NCBI RefSeq assembly: GCF_002933395.1
Contig: NZ_PKFN01000014.1
Coordinates: 62,001 to 126,000 of the forward strand
DNA from: Yoonia maritima
GTDB taxonomy: Bacteria; Pseudomonadota; Alphaproteobacteria; Rhodobacterales; Rhodobacteraceae
DNA: 64,000 bases
Direction: 5' to 3'
Shown here piece after piece: positions 27,921 through 37,250 of the stretch; position 1 is the first letter of the stretch; every line of letters begins with the position of its first letter. The notes under the pieces are model-generated. The model did not search any database, was not told the DNA's origin, and saw only the letters and a list, made by a program, of their open reading frames with translations. The position numbers and the translations under genes were made by a program.

Positions 27921-28527
27921 GGGATATCCCTTTTACGATAAGAATTTGACCACCAAGATCGGTTAAACTTGTGGCTTCTTCAAGCTCAAAGCACCAGTTC
28001 TTATGTGCATCGGCAATTTCTTCCCCGGCCTTTTTTCCTTTGTGAAGGATGGCTTTACCGTCGTCTTTTAAATGACGCGAAACTAGAGGAAATAGTGTAG
28101 ATAGGGTACTGAGAGCACGGGCAGATACTATATCTGCCCCTTGTTGTTCTGCATTTTCAATTCTCTCAGCAAGAACTTTAACATTCAGATCCAGTTCACG
28201 CGCAGCCGTACGAAGAAAAGTAGCCTTGCGTTGGTCACTTTCAATAAGGGTAAAATTTGCATCTGGCTGCTGTGATTTACCAATGATGGCCATCACGATG
28301 CCGGGGAATCCCCCTCCGCTGCCGATATCCACCCATTTTTTATAGGTTTGTGGTGCAAATTTATATATCTGTGCAGAATCAACAATATGGCGATCCCACA
28401 AATCAGGGATCGTAGTCGGCGATATAAGGTTTATTTTTGGAGTCCATTTTCGAACTAGGTCAGAAAACCGTTGCAAGTCTTCATATGTTTCACGTGAAAC
28501 ATTAACGCCACCAACATCGATAGTCAT
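27907..28527 (-). CDS. rsmG: 16S rRNA (guanine-527-N7)-methyltransferase
   Basis: A 206-residue SAM methyltransferase (GidB) acting on G527 of 16S rRNA. The SAM loop VDIGSGGGFPGIVMAI and the SARALSTLSTLFPL segment are typical. A parS palindrome is embedded near the start and encodes VSRET at residues 10-14. It lies between mnmG and parA with a three-base gap and a 14-base overlap. Confidence 0.95.
   Translation of the reverse strand: MTIDVGGVNVSRETYEDLQRFSDLVRKWTPKINLISPTTIPDLWDRHIVDSAQIYKFAPQTYKKWVDIGSGGGFPGIVMAIIGKSQQPDANFTLIESDQRKATFLRTAARELDLNVKVLAERIENAEQQGADIVSARALSTLSTLFPLVSRHLKDDGKAILHKGKKAGEEIADAHKNWCFELEEATSLTDLGGQILIVKGISRVSE
28486..28501. other. parS site, perfect palindrome
   Basis: TGTTTCACGTGAAACA is a 16-base perfect palindrome identical to the widely conserved bacterial parS consensus to which ParB binds. 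It lies inside rsmG, 1.4 kb upstream of the parB coding region and about 5.1 kb from the proposed origin. Confidence 0.95.
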
Positions 28528-28530
28528 AAA

Positions 28531-30411
28531 TTAACTTCCTGTATTGGCTTGTTGATTTCGCTTAATCATGCTGACAATCAACATCAGTGCTGCCGGTGTC
28601 ATCCCTTCAATACGTCCAGCCTGTGCAATTGTGGCTGGTCGTGCCGTTTCAAGTTTACTAGCCAGCTCATTTGATAGCCCCCGCACACCCGAATACTTAA
28701 GATTATCTGGAATAATCTGCATTTCGTCACGTTCCAAAGCAGCGATATCGCGCTCTTGTCGCGCAACGTAGTGTGCATACAACGCATCTTTCTTAATTTG
28801 ATCTCTCACATCAGGTTCAATTACCGAAACTTCTGGTGAGATCTTTTCAAGTTGTGAAAAATCGAAATCAGTAAGTGCTAATGCATCCAAGGCTGACCGC
28901 CGCGGTCCATCAGGATTCAACTTTGCTCCCTCCCCCGAAATCTGTCGTGAAGAAAGGGAAATTTTAGTTAACAAAGACTGTGCTGATTGGATTTTCTCCA
29001 TCTTTTTCGAAAATGCTGCCCAACGGAGGTCATCCACGCATCCTAATTCATATCCGAAGGCCGTAAGCCTCTGGTCAGCATTGTCTGCACGTAAAGACAG
29101 CCTAAACTCCGCCCGAGAAGTAAACATGCGGTACGGCTCCGAAACTCCACGTGTAATTAAGTCATCAACCATCACACCTATATAAGATTGCCGACGACTA
29201 AATGTAACTGGCTCGCGACCCTTGGCGTACGCTGCGGCATTTAATCCTGCTACAAGTCCCTGAGCTGCTGCTTCTTCATAGCCTGTAGTACCATTAATTT
29301 GGCCTGCCAAATAGAGCCCGGGGACATCCCGCAATTCTAATGTTGGTCTTAATGATCGCGGGTCAACGTAGTCGTATTCAATCGCGTAGCCAGGTTGCAA
29401 AATTGTTGTGTTTTCAAGACCATAGATCGAATGAACATAGTCTTCTTGCACATCTTCCGGCAATGACGTTGAAATACCGTTAGGATAAACGGTGTGGTCA
29501 TTAACTCCTTCGGGTTCCAGAAATATCTGATGCGAAGTCTTATCTGCAAACCTTACAACCTTATCCTCAATAGAAGGACAATACCGAGGGCCCACCCCAT
29601 CGATATGACCACCGTACATTGCAGATCTGCCTAAGTTCGCCCGGATGATGTCGTGTGTTTTTTCATTTGTATGCGTAATTCCGCAATCAATTTGGGGAGC
29701 AAATACGCCGGTAGACATGAAAGAAAACAGGGTTGGTTCAGCATCGGTTGGCTGGGCCTCTAGTAAGTCCCACCGAATTGTTCGGCCATCTAACCGGGGC
29801 GGCGTCCCCGTTTTTAAACGACCTAACGGGAGATTAAAACTATCCAAGCGCTCTGCCATTTTCACCGACGGTTTATCCCCCATCCGGCCACCCGGACGTG
29901 ACACGTCACCAATGTGAATGACACCCCTTAAAAAAGTACCCGTTGTAAGAATCACACTGCTGGCGGTCAAACGTGCGTCATCTGACATGACAACACCGCC
30001 AACACGATCGCCGTCCATAATCAAATCAGTTGCTTCACCTTCAATGATTTTTAGGTTTTTTACTAGATCTAGCTCAGCTTGCATTGTTGTGCGGTATATT
30101 TCGCGGTCGGCTTGCGCGCGGGGGCCCTGCACAGCTGGTCCCTTTTTGCGGTTTAGTAGACGGAATTGGATACCAGCCCGATCAGCAACACGTGCCATAA
30201 CGCCGTCCAGCGCATCAATTTCACGGACAAGATGCCCTTTTCCAAGCCCACCGATCGCTGGGTTACAGGACATCACCCCAATTGACTGTTTTGTCAGCGT
30301 AATAAGCGCAGTACGTGCGCCCATCCTCGCAGATGCATGCGCGGCTTCGGCGCCCGCATGACCGCCACCAATAACTATTACGTCGAAGTCATGATGTTTC
30401 ACGTGAAACAC
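28531..30411 (-). CDS. mnmG: tRNA U34 carboxymethylaminomethyl synthase, FAD subunit MnmG
   Basis: A 626-residue FAD protein (GidA) that with MnmE modifies U34 of certain tRNAs. The dinucleotide motif [33 protein letters not shown] and the [11 protein letters not shown] segment are conserved. The start is ambiguous because it lies in a parS site: GTG at 30411 gives the usual MFHVKH-type N-terminus but touches its own AGGA, while GTG at 30402 has AGGAG eight bases upstream and starts at [13 protein letters not shown] at 30429 is less likely. mnmE ends two bases upstream of the 30411 start. Confidence 0.95.
   Translation of the reverse strand: MFHVKHHDFDVIVIGGGHAGAEAAHASARMGARTALITLTKQSIGVMSCNPAIGGLGKGHLVREIDALDGVMARVADRAGIQFRLLNRKKGPAVQGPRAQADREIYRTTMQAELDLVKNLKIIEGEATDLIMDGDRVGGVVMSDDARLTASSVILTTGTFLRGVIHIGDVSRPGGRMGDKPSVKMAERLDSFNLPLGRLKTGTPPRLDGRTIRWDLLEAQPTDAEPTLFSFMSTGVFAPQIDCGITHTNEKTHDIIRANLGRSAMYGGHIDGVGPRYCPSIEDKVVRFADKTSHQIFLEPEGVNDHTVYPNGISTSLPEDVQEDYVHSIYGLENTTILQPGYAIEYDYVDPRSLRPTLELRDVPGLYLAGQINGTTGYEEAAAQGLVAGLNAAAYAKGREPVTFSRRQSYIGVMVDDLITRGVSEPYRMFTSRAEFRLSLRADNADQRLTAFGYELGCVDDLRWAAFSKKMEKIQSAQSLLTKISLSSRQISGEGAKLNPDGPRRSALDALALTDFDFSQLEKISPEVSVIEPDVRDQIKKDALYAHYVARQERDIAALERDEMQIIPDNLKYSGVRGLSNELASKLETARPATIAQAGRIEGMTPAALMLIVSMIKRNQQANTGS
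30395..30410. other. parS site at the start of mnmG
   Basis: A second perfect TGTTTCACGTGAAACA. It spans the first codons of mnmG, so both candidate GTG start codons lie in or touch the palindrome. It is about 3.2 kb from the proposed origin and 1.9 kb from the other perfect site. Confidence 0.95.
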
Positions 30412-30413
30412 TC

Positions 30414-31694
30414 CTATTTGCCTATGCAAAAACTGGAAAAGATCTCATCAAGAAGTTGTTCTACATCAACACGACCTACAAGGCTATCCACTGCGCGAAT
30501 AGCAGAACGAAGTTCTTCAGCAGTCAAATCGGTCATTCCATGCTGCACATCCAAATCTGCTTCGGCGGCGTCTAGATAACGAATTGCATTCACCATCGCG
30601 ACGCGATGCCGTTCACGCATTGCTATACCAACGGAACCAACACGATCTTTCAAAATATCAGATATTTTAGAAACTAGTATATCAACGCCGTCTCCGGTTT
30701 TACCAGAGACCGCCAACCCTTCGCCTCGTTCAATATCCGCTTTTGAGCGCACTATGATGTCGCTAACATCGATATATTGAGGCTCTAGATCACCTGGCAA
30801 CAACATATGGACACGAATATCTGCCTGTTCTGCTCGCTCTTTGGCCCGTTGAACGCCAATACCTTCTACAACGTCATCTGTATCGCGAAGGCCCGCTGTA
30901 TCCAAAAGTGTCACCGCAAGCCCATCCAAATCAAGTCTAACTTCGATGACGTCCCGCGTCGTACCCGCAATTTCAGATGTAATGGCAACTTCTCGGCCAG
31001 CTAGCCGATTAAGCAGCGTCGATTTACCAACGTTAGGTGCACCAATAATTGCTACTTCGAAACCGTCTCGCAAACGTTCGGCGATCCGCACGCCTTCTGC
31101 TTCGCGCCGCATCTGAGATTTGACTTCGCCGATCAATTCCAAGACTTCGGGCGCAACATCGACTGGCACTTCTTCGTCTGCAAAGTCGATCGTCGCTTCC
31201 AATAACGCAGCAGCACGAATCAATTTTTTACGCCACCCTTCCGCCAGATCACCTAACGCCCCCGAAAAAACCCGAACAGCCTGCTTGCGCTGACTTTCAG
31301 TTTCGGCATCAATCAGATCGGCGAGGCCTTCAACCTGCGCCAAATCCAAACGCCCGTTATCAAGCGCGCGGCGCGTAAATTCACCTGGTTCGGCCTGCCG
31401 AAGTTCTGGATCATTCCCCAGAACAGTCAATACGGCACTAACGACAGCAGGGCTGCCGTGCAAATGAAGCTCAACAACCTCTTCGCCAGTAAAACTTTTC
31501 CCCTCAGAGAACCGAAGGACCAAAGCCTCGTCCAATAATTGCCCATCAAGATCAGAAAGCACGCGAACACCGCGGCTGACAGGTACTTTCCCCATCAGCC
31601 TTTCGGCAGCTTTCACCGCGTCTGATCCTGACAAACGGACCACGGCCACACCGGCCCGGCCCTTCGCAGTTGCTAAGGCAAAAATCGTATCCAT
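30414..31694 (-). CDS. mnmE: tRNA modification GTPase MnmE
   Basis: A 426-residue GTPase, partner of MnmG. The formyl-folate-binding N-domain is followed by the G domain with P-loop [18 protein letters not shown] and [10 protein letters not shown]. The C-terminus ends CIGK, the conserved Cys motif. Family members are usually near 450 residues, so this is slightly short. It leads directly into mnmG. Confidence 0.95.
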   Translation of the reverse strand: MDTIFALATAKGRAGVAVVRLSGSDAVKAAERLMGKVPVSRGVRVLSDLDGQLLDEALVLRFSEGKSFTGEEVVELHLHGSPAVVSAVLTVLGNDPELRQAEPGEFTRRALDNGRLDLAQVEGLADLIDAETESQRKQAVRVFSGALGDLAEGWRKKLIRAAALLEATIDFADEEVPVDVAPEVLELIGEVKSQMRREAEGVRIAERLRDGFEVAIIGAPNVGKSTLLNRLAGREVAITSEIAGTTRDVIEVRLDLDGLAVTLLDTAGLRDTDDVVEGIGVQRAKERAEQADIRVHMLLPGDLEPQYIDVSDIIVRSKADIERGEGLAVSGKTGDGVDILVSKISDILKDRVGSVGIAMRERHRVAMVNAIRYLDAAEADLDVQHGMTDLTAEELRSAIRAVDSLVGRVDVEQLLDEIFSSFCIGK

Positions 31695-31723
31695 AAATCA
31701 ACCCATTGTATTATAACAATAAG

Positions 31724-32995
31724 TTACGTGTTCATTGAATCGAAGAAGTCCGAGTTTGTTTTGGTCTGCTTTAGCTTACCAATCAAGAATTCAATCGCAT
31801 CAGTCGTACCCATTGGGTTCAGAATCCGACGAAGAACGTATGTTTTCGCTAGATCGACCTTATCCACCAACAGCTCTTCTTTCCGTGTGCCGGATTTCAG
31901 AATATCCATCGCAGGGAACACGCGCTTATCAGCAACTTTGCGATCCAGAACGATCTCAGAGTTACCAGTACCTTTGAATTCTTCAAAGATAACTTCGTCC
32001 ATACGCGAACCTGTATCAATCAACGCGGTCGCGATGATTGTCAGTGAACCGCCTTCTTCGATGTTCCGTGCCGCACCAAAGAAGCGTTTTGGACGCTGCA
32101 ACGCATTCGCATCCACACCACCGGTTAGAACTTTACCAGAAGATGGCACAGTTGTGTTAAACGCGCGGCCCAGACGTGTGATCGAATCCAACAAGATCAC
32201 AACGTCCCGCTTATGTTCGACAAGACGTTTTGCTTTCTCGATAACCATCTCAGATACGGCAACGTGACGTGTTGCGGGTTCGTCGAATGTCGAAGAAACA
32301 ACCTCGCCTTTTACTGAACGCTGCATGTCCGTGACTTCTTCTGGTCGTTCGTCAATCAGCAGAACGATCAGATAGCATTCTGGGTGGTTCTTTTCGATCG
32401 AGTTGGCGATGTTTTGCAACAGAACCGTTTTACCAGTCCGTGGCGGCGCGACGATCAATGAACGCTGCCCCTTACCGATTGGTGCAACAAGATCAATAAT
32501 CCGCGCTGAACGGTCTTTGATTGTTGGATCTTCGACTTCCATGTTCAGCCGCTCATCTGGGTAAAGCGGTGTAAGGTTGTCGAACGCGACTTTGTGCTTG
32601 GCCTTTTCAGGTTCTTCAAAGTTGATTTGCTCAACCGAAGTCAGCGCAAAGTAACGCTCTGTGTCATTCGGCTCTTTCATCACACCTTCGACGGTATCGC
32701 CTGTCCGCAAAGAATGCTGACGGATCATGTCTGGTGAAACGTAAATATCATCTGGACCCGGAAGGTAGTTCGCTTCGGGTGAACGCAAGAAACCAAAGCC
32801 GTCTTGCAGGACTTCCAAAACGCCATCACCACCGATGATCCATTCTTCGTCTGCCCGCTCTTTCAGAATGGCGAACATCATGTCGCCTTTCCGCATTGTC
32901 GAAGCGTTTTCGATTTCGAGCTCTTCAGCCAGCGACAACAAATCTTTTGGGCTTTGTGCCTTAAGATCAGCAAGGTTCAGACGGTGTTGGGACAT
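31724..32995 (-). CDS. rho: Transcription termination factor Rho
   Basis: A 423-residue hexameric RNA helicase. The N-terminal Rho domain ([37 protein letters not shown]) binds RNA; the ATPase part has the P-loop [23 protein letters not shown] and [14 protein letters not shown] chose the ATG at 32995 ([11 protein letters not shown]), as relatives begin there; in-frame starts at 32998, 33007 and 33010 are possible and no start has a strong ribosome site. Confidence 0.95.
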   Translation of the reverse strand: MSQHRLNLADLKAQSPKDLLSLAEELEIENASTMRKGDMMFAILKERADEEWIIGGDGVLEVLQDGFGFLRSPEANYLPGPDDIYVSPDMIRQHSLRTGDTVEGVMKEPNDTERYFALTSVEQINFEEPEKAKHKVAFDNLTPLYPDERLNMEVEDPTIKDRSARIIDLVAPIGKGQRSLIVAPPRTGKTVLLQNIANSIEKNHPECYLIVLLIDERPEEVTDMQRSVKGEVVSSTFDEPATRHVAVSEMVIEKAKRLVEHKRDVVILLDSITRLGRAFNTTVPSSGKVLTGGVDANALQRPKRFFGAARNIEEGGSLTIIATALIDTGSRMDEVIFEEFKGTGNSEIVLDRKVADKRVFPAMDILKSGTRKEELLVDKVDLAKTYVLRRILNPMGTTDAIEFLIGKLKQTKTNSDFFDSMNT

Positions 32996-33114
32996 CATAA
33001 AATCCATCACCAGCCCAATGGCCGGTGTCTTTGCATATAGAAATGGAAAACCACTTTCCCGGATGGGAAGCTGTGGCAGTCATATGTAAACATGCACCGC
33101 GAGTCAACGACGCC

Positions 33115-33573
33115 CTAAAACGGCCGTACAACGACCGCTACGACGATTATCACCATCAGAACTGTCGGAACCTCATTAGCGAGCCTGTAGACCCGCCCAG
33201 AGCGCGTGTTAGCCCCCGCAGCGAACTCTTTCCGGCGTTTACTTAGCCAGCCGTGAAAACCGCTCATTAAGATCACAGATATGATCTTTGCCCATGCCCA
33301 GACCGATCCCCAATCAAACGCGCCCATGGCGAGCATGATCAATCCCGCAATCCAAGTTACAGTCATCGCGGGATTAATGATCACACGAAGCAGTTTTTCT
33401 TCCATTACCTGGAATGTCTGATCAAGCTCTGACCCAACCACTGCCCGTTCGGCATGATACACAAACAGACGCGGTAAATAGAACATTCCGGCCATCCACG
33501 AGATGACAGCCATAATATGGATTGCTTTGATCCAGTCGTAATAACCGCTCAGAAATTCCAGCATGTGTTTCAC
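33115..33573 (-). CDS. hemJ: Protoporphyrinogen oxidase HemJ
   Basis: A 152-residue inner-membrane protein of the HemJ (UPF0093/CopD-like) family, which oxidises protoporphyrinogen IX in heme synthesis. Four membrane segments are visible; conserved residues include His in KAIHIMAVISWMAGMFYLPR and the following FVYH, and the K/R-rich WLSKRRKEF loop. It starts with GTG at 33573 after GGAAGAAA; an ATG at 33564 is the alternative. It faces the proposed origin. Confidence 0.92.
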   Translation of the reverse strand: MKHMLEFLSGYYDWIKAIHIMAVISWMAGMFYLPRLFVYHAERAVVGSELDQTFQVMEEKLLRVIINPAMTVTWIAGLIMLAMGAFDWGSVWAWAKIISVILMSGFHGWLSKRRKEFAAGANTRSGRVYRLANEVPTVLMVIIVVAVVVRPF

Positions 33574-33970
33574 TTTCTTCCGTCAGTTACCTCTTAATAA
33601 ATATATATAGAAAGAAAAGATGATGATGATGATAGTAAGCCCGATTTCTGTGGTTTGTTTTTTCATCCGCAGACTTATCCCAAGGCTAAACTTGGAAAAA
33701 TATTTCTCAAACACTTGCCTGTTTCTATATTTTATGACATAAAAACAATACGTTGAATGTTGGAATATTTTCGCGACCGGTACCTATTGTGACATTGACT
33801 CTGCACTTTCGCGCGATTCCTCCACAGGGCCGACTTATCCTTTCCCACCGTGGAAAAATCGGCATAACAGCTGGCATAAGTTTCGACTTTCGCACAGGTT
33901 CAGAAATCCACTGACTCCTCCCACAGGTCGCCCGCAGGCTGACACACGGTTTTTCCAAAAGGTTATCCAC
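33574..33970. other. Candidate chromosomal replication origin (oriC)
   Basis: A 397-base gap without a gene, the longest in the window, between hemJ (leftward) and maf (rightward). AT-rich stretches lie at 33592-33615 (with TAATAAATATATATAG) and 33695-33775. A perfect DnaA box TTATCCACA is at 33963-33971. Weaker boxes with two mismatches are at 33675 (TTATCCCAA), 33818 (TCCTCCACA) and, reversed, 33849 (CGTGGAAAA); TTTCGCACA at 33888 has one mismatch to TTWTNCACA. Three GANTC sites lie at 33797, 33815 and 33913. parAB and parS are within 8 kb, and genes on both sides read outward. Confidence 0.75.
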
Positions 33971-33971
33971 A
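33963..33971 (+). promoter_or_regulatory. Perfect DnaA box
   Basis: TTATCCACA, the high-affinity DnaA site. Its last A is also the A of the maf ATG, so bound DnaA would cover the translation start region and leader of maf. Confidence 0.8.
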
Positions 33972-34570
33972 TGACCGATACGATCATTCTGGCCTCTGGC
34001 TCTGAAATTCGCGCCACTTTACTGCGTAATGCTGGGATAGATTTTTCTGTCGTTAAGGCGCGGATCGACGAAGATACGATCCGCCAATCTCTTGAGGCAG
34101 AAGAAGCCTCACCTCGAGATATTGCCGACACTTTGGCCGAACTCAAAGCACAAAGAGTTGCAGCAAAACATCCCGAAGCGTTGGTGATTGGTTGTGATCA
34201 GGTTTTGGCGCTTGGGCGCACGATATATACTAAGCCCGAAACCCCAGATCAGGCGCTTTCGCAGTTACAGTCTTTGCGCGGTCAAAAGCATCAGCTGTTG
34301 TCAGCAGCTGTGATATACGGCGAAGGCAAACCACTATGGCGTCATGTTGGTGTTGTTCGCTTGCAAATGCGTGACGCGAGCGACACATATTTAACCGATT
34401 ATGTAGATCGCAATTGGGAAAGTATCCGCCACGCCGTCGGAGCCTATAAGCTTGAGGAAGAAGGTGTGCGACTTTTTTCGCGTATCGAGGGGGATTACTT
34501 TAACGTGCTGGGACTACCGCTACTTGAACTCTTATCATATCTGACACTTCGCGGGACACTGCCGTCATGA
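33971..34570 (+). CDS. maf: Maf-family nucleoside triphosphate pyrophosphatase
   Basis: A 199-residue pyrophosphatase that hydrolyses non-canonical or methylated nucleotides. The phosphate-binding ILASGSEIRATLL start, the IGCDQVLAL motif and GAYKLEEEGVRLFSRIEGDY with VLGLPLL are all present. The CDQVL reading is closer to YceF-type (m7GTP) than to dTTP/UTP-type members, which read ADTVV. It overlaps aroE by four bases and opens the rightward operon maf-aroE-coaE-dnaQ. Confidence 0.92.
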   Translation: MTDTIILASGSEIRATLLRNAGIDFSVVKARIDEDTIRQSLEAEEASPRDIADTLAELKAQRVAAKHPEALVIGCDQVLALGRTIYTKPETPDQALSQLQSLRGQKHQLLSAAVIYGEGKPLWRHVGVVRLQMRDASDTYLTDYVDRNWESIRHAVGAYKLEEEGVRLFSRIEGDYFNVLGLPLLELLSYLTLRGTLPS

Positions 34571-35394
34571 CAAAATCGCCGCGGGCCTGCGTTATCGGCA
34601 ATCCAATTTCGCATTCTTTATCGCCAAAGTTGCATGGTTATTGGCTCAAACGCTATGATTTGCCCGGTGAATATACATCACTGCAAGTCGCTGAGGCCGA
34701 TCTTGAAAATGTGCTTAGAACTTTGCCTGAACAGGGTTTTGTTGGGGTGAATGTAACAATTCCGCACAAGGTTGATGTTTTACAATACGCTGATCAAATC
34801 ACAGATCGCGCGACTTTGATCGGCGCTGCAAATACGCTGACTTTTAAGGAAGATGGTCGTATTTTTGCAGATAATACAGATGGTTATGGGTTTATTTCAA
34901 ACTTGCGCCAAGGCGCACCAGACTGGAATCCTAAATCTGGTCCCGCGATGGTATTTGGTGCTGGTGGCGCAGCGCGTGCAGTTATTGTTGCTTTGGCAGA
35001 TGCCGGTGCGCCGGAAATTATTTTGACGAACCGAACCCGCGCCAAAGCAGAGGCATTGCGTGCAGATTTTGGTGCACGCATTCGTGTGGTCGATTGGGTT
35101 CAAGCTGGAACTGCGCTCAAAGATGCAGGCGTTTTGGTGAATACAACCTCCCTTGGGATGAAAGGCGCTGCAGATTTCAAGGTATCTCTTGATGAACTGC
35201 GTCCAGAAACCGTGGTTACAGATATTGTGTATAACCCATTACGTACCCCCCTTTTGACGACTGCTGAAAAACTGGGTTGTACCACAGTTGATGGATTGGG
35301 AATGCTGCTTCATCAGGGTGTGCCTGGGTTCGAGCGCTGGTTTGGGAAACGCCCAGAAGTCGATGAAGATACACGGCAGGCCGTACTCGCATGA
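34567..35394 (+). CDS. aroE: Shikimate dehydrogenase
   Basis: A 275-residue NADP enzyme reducing 3-dehydroshikimate in aromatic amino-acid synthesis. Motifs: IGNPISHSLSPKLHGYWL (shikimate binding), NVTIPHK with the catalytic Lys, GAGGAARAVIVAL (NADP fold) and NRTRAKAEAL, which marks NADP preference. Four-base overlaps tie it to maf and coaE. Confidence 0.95.
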   Translation: MTKSPRACVIGNPISHSLSPKLHGYWLKRYDLPGEYTSLQVAEADLENVLRTLPEQGFVGVNVTIPHKVDVLQYADQITDRATLIGAANTLTFKEDGRIFADNTDGYGFISNLRQGAPDWNPKSGPAMVFGAGGAARAVIVALADAGAPEIILTNRTRAKAEALRADFGARIRVVDWVQAGTALKDAGVLVNTTSLGMKGAADFKVSLDELRPETVVTDIVYNPLRTPLLTTAEKLGCTTVDGLGMLLHQGVPGFERWFGKRPEVDEDTRQAVLA

Positions 35395-35993
35395 CGCTGC
35401 GGCTGGGATTGACCGGATCAATTGGGATGGGGAAATCCACGACGGCGCAGATGTTCCGCGACGAAGGTGTTCCAGTTTGGGATGCTGACGCCACGGTTCA
35501 TGACTTGTATTCAAAGGACGGCGACGCGGTTCAGGCTATTGCGGCCGTATTTCCAACCGCAGTGATTGAAAACATTGTATCGCGCGATGCATTGAAAACG
35601 TTGATCGCCGCTGATCCTGCCGTCATCGGACAGTTAGAAAAAGTCGTGCATCCGCTTGTTGCTGACAGTCGTCTTAAATTCTTAGCCAATCATAATGATC
35701 CACTGGTGGTTTTTGACATACCTTTGCTGTTCGAAACTGGTGCAGACGAATGGTTAGATGCTGTCTTGGTTGTGACCGCTCCCGCCGATGTACAAAGATC
35801 ACGGGTGATGGACCGTCCGGGCATGACCGAACAACAATTTCAAACCATTCTTTCACGGCAAACGCCGGATGCAGAAAAACGTGAACGTGCTGACCATATT
35901 ATTGAGACGCTGACGCTGGACGATACCCGCACTGCTGTGCGAAACCTGATTGCGGAACTTAAGGGGCAATCTGATGCGCGAAATCGTACTTGA
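35391..35993 (+). CDS. coaE: Dephospho-CoA kinase
   Basis: A 200-residue P-loop kinase for the last step of CoA synthesis. The P-loop LTGSIGMGKSTTAQMF and the conserved WDADATVHDLY and HPLV motifs are present. It starts in a four-base overlap with aroE and ends inside dnaQ (20-base overlap). Confidence 0.95.
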   Translation: MTLRLGLTGSIGMGKSTTAQMFRDEGVPVWDADATVHDLYSKDGDAVQAIAAVFPTAVIENIVSRDALKTLIAADPAVIGQLEKVVHPLVADSRLKFLANHNDPLVVFDIPLLFETGADEWLDAVLVVTAPADVQRSRVMDRPGMTEQQFQTILSRQTPDAEKRERADHIIETLTLDDTRTAVRNLIAELKGQSDARNRT

Positions 35994-36705
35994 TACGGAA
36001 ACCACCGGGTTTGAACCCAACGAAGGCGACCGGATTGTAGAAATTGGTGCGATCGAGCTGATCGGCCATATGCCGACAGGCCGTACATATCATCAGTACA
36101 TCAACCCAGAACGTTCAATGCCAGCCGAGGCATTCGGCGTTCACGGTATTGGTCCGGATTTGTTGCAACCGCCCCAAGATCCAAAGCCGGGTCAAGAAAC
36201 GCTCCGTGATAAGCCGTTGTTCAAAGACATCGCGCAGGCATTCGTTGATTTTGTTGGCGACTCAAAAATGGTCATCCATAACGCCGCATTTGATATGAAG
36301 TTTTTGAATGCGGAACTGGGTTGGCTGGGCCGTCCGTTACTGCCTATGGATCAGTCACTTGATACTTTGGCAATTGCGCGCCGCAAATTTCCCGGTTCTC
36401 CCGCGTCATTGGATGCGCTTTGCCGTCGGTTTGGCATCGACAACTCTTCGCGGACGTTGCACGGCGCGTTGTTGGATAGTGAAATTCTTGCCGAAGTTTA
36501 TCTAGAACTGATAGGTGGACGGCAGCCGGATTTCGCGCTTGCATCAGACACGCGTTCAAAATCGAATAGCAATGTTTCAGAAGACTGGCGCCCAACGGCG
36601 CGTCCCCAGCCGTTGCCATCAAAGCTAACGGCTGAAGAAACCGCCGCCCATAATGCCTTTATCGACAAACTGGGCGACGATGCTTTGTGGAAAAAGCTTA
36701 GTTAA
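35974..36705 (+). CDS. dnaQ: DNA polymerase III epsilon subunit (3'-5' proofreading exonuclease)
   Basis: A 243-residue DEDDh exonuclease that proofreads for Pol III. Exo I is LDTETTGFEP, Exo II HNAAFDMKFLN, Exo III HGALLDSEILAEVY. The C-terminal tail (TAEETAAHNAFIDKLGD) is the polymerase-binding part. The ATG at 35974 follows AAGGGGCAATCTG; an ATG at 35950 would add eight residues. A replication gene beside the origin is usual in this class. Its end overlaps convergent secB by eight bases. Confidence 0.95.
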   Translation: MREIVLDTETTGFEPNEGDRIVEIGAIELIGHMPTGRTYHQYINPERSMPAEAFGVHGIGPDLLQPPQDPKPGQETLRDKPLFKDIAQAFVDFVGDSKMVIHNAAFDMKFLNAELGWLGRPLLPMDQSLDTLAIARRKFPGSPASLDALCRRFGIDNSSRTLHGALLDSEILAEVYLELIGGRQPDFALASDTRSKSNSNVSEDWRPTARPQPLPSKLTAEETAAHNAFIDKLGDDALWKKLS

Positions 36706-37192
36706 CTTTTGCTTTCTCTGCTTCCGCACGGCGTGCCAGTTCAGAACGGTAAAGCGCAACGAAATCAATTGTTTCTAGGTTTAGCGCTGGGAAGCCGCCG
36801 TCGCGTGTGATGTCGCTGACGATACGGCGCAGGAATGGGAACGTGATGCGTGGGCATTCGATCAGCAGATATGGGTGCATCTGTTCTTCTGGAACGCCTT
36901 CGACATGGAAAACACCAGCATATTCGATTTCCAGAACGAACAGTGGCTCGCCTTTGTCTTTGGTTTTGCTGGTGATATTTAGTTTTGTGATAACTTCGTA
37001 CTGGTTGTCGGCGGCACGTTTACGCGCATCTAGGTTCACCTGAACCTGAATTTCTGGTTGGGCTTCGCCAGAAACACCTTTTTGCGCAAGGATATTTTCG
37101 AAAGACATGTCGCGGATGTATTGTGCCATCACACGGCTTTTGACCTGTGCGGGTTGTGCCGCAGCGGCACCGTTTTCGGGGGTATCAGACAT
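36698..37192 (-). CDS. secB: Protein-export chaperone SecB
   Basis: A 164-residue cytosolic tetrameric chaperone that hands preproteins to SecA. The family core is clear: VMAQYIRDMSFENI, EIEYAGVFHVEGVPEEQMHP and LLIECPRITFPFLRRIVSD, followed by GGFPALNLETIDF. N- and C-terminal tails are alanine- and charge-rich as usual. It is convergent with dnaQ and has its own upstream region of 58 bases before fxsA. Confidence 0.95.
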   Translation of the reverse strand: MSDTPENGAAAAQPAQVKSRVMAQYIRDMSFENILAQKGVSGEAQPEIQVQVNLDARKRAADNQYEVITKLNITSKTKDKGEPLFVLEIEYAGVFHVEGVPEEQMHPYLLIECPRITFPFLRRIVSDITRDGGFPALNLETIDFVALYRSELARRAEAEKAKVN

Positions 37193-37250
37193 TATAAACT
37201 GCTCCGGTTAAATTATGTTGGCGTTTTCCTAACAGCCAATGTCCTAAGGC

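Noticed and set aside
31860..31868. TTATCCACC, one base from a DnaA box
   Set aside because: It lies inside the rho coding sequence as an isolated hit; single mismatched 9-mers are expected by chance in 64 kb.
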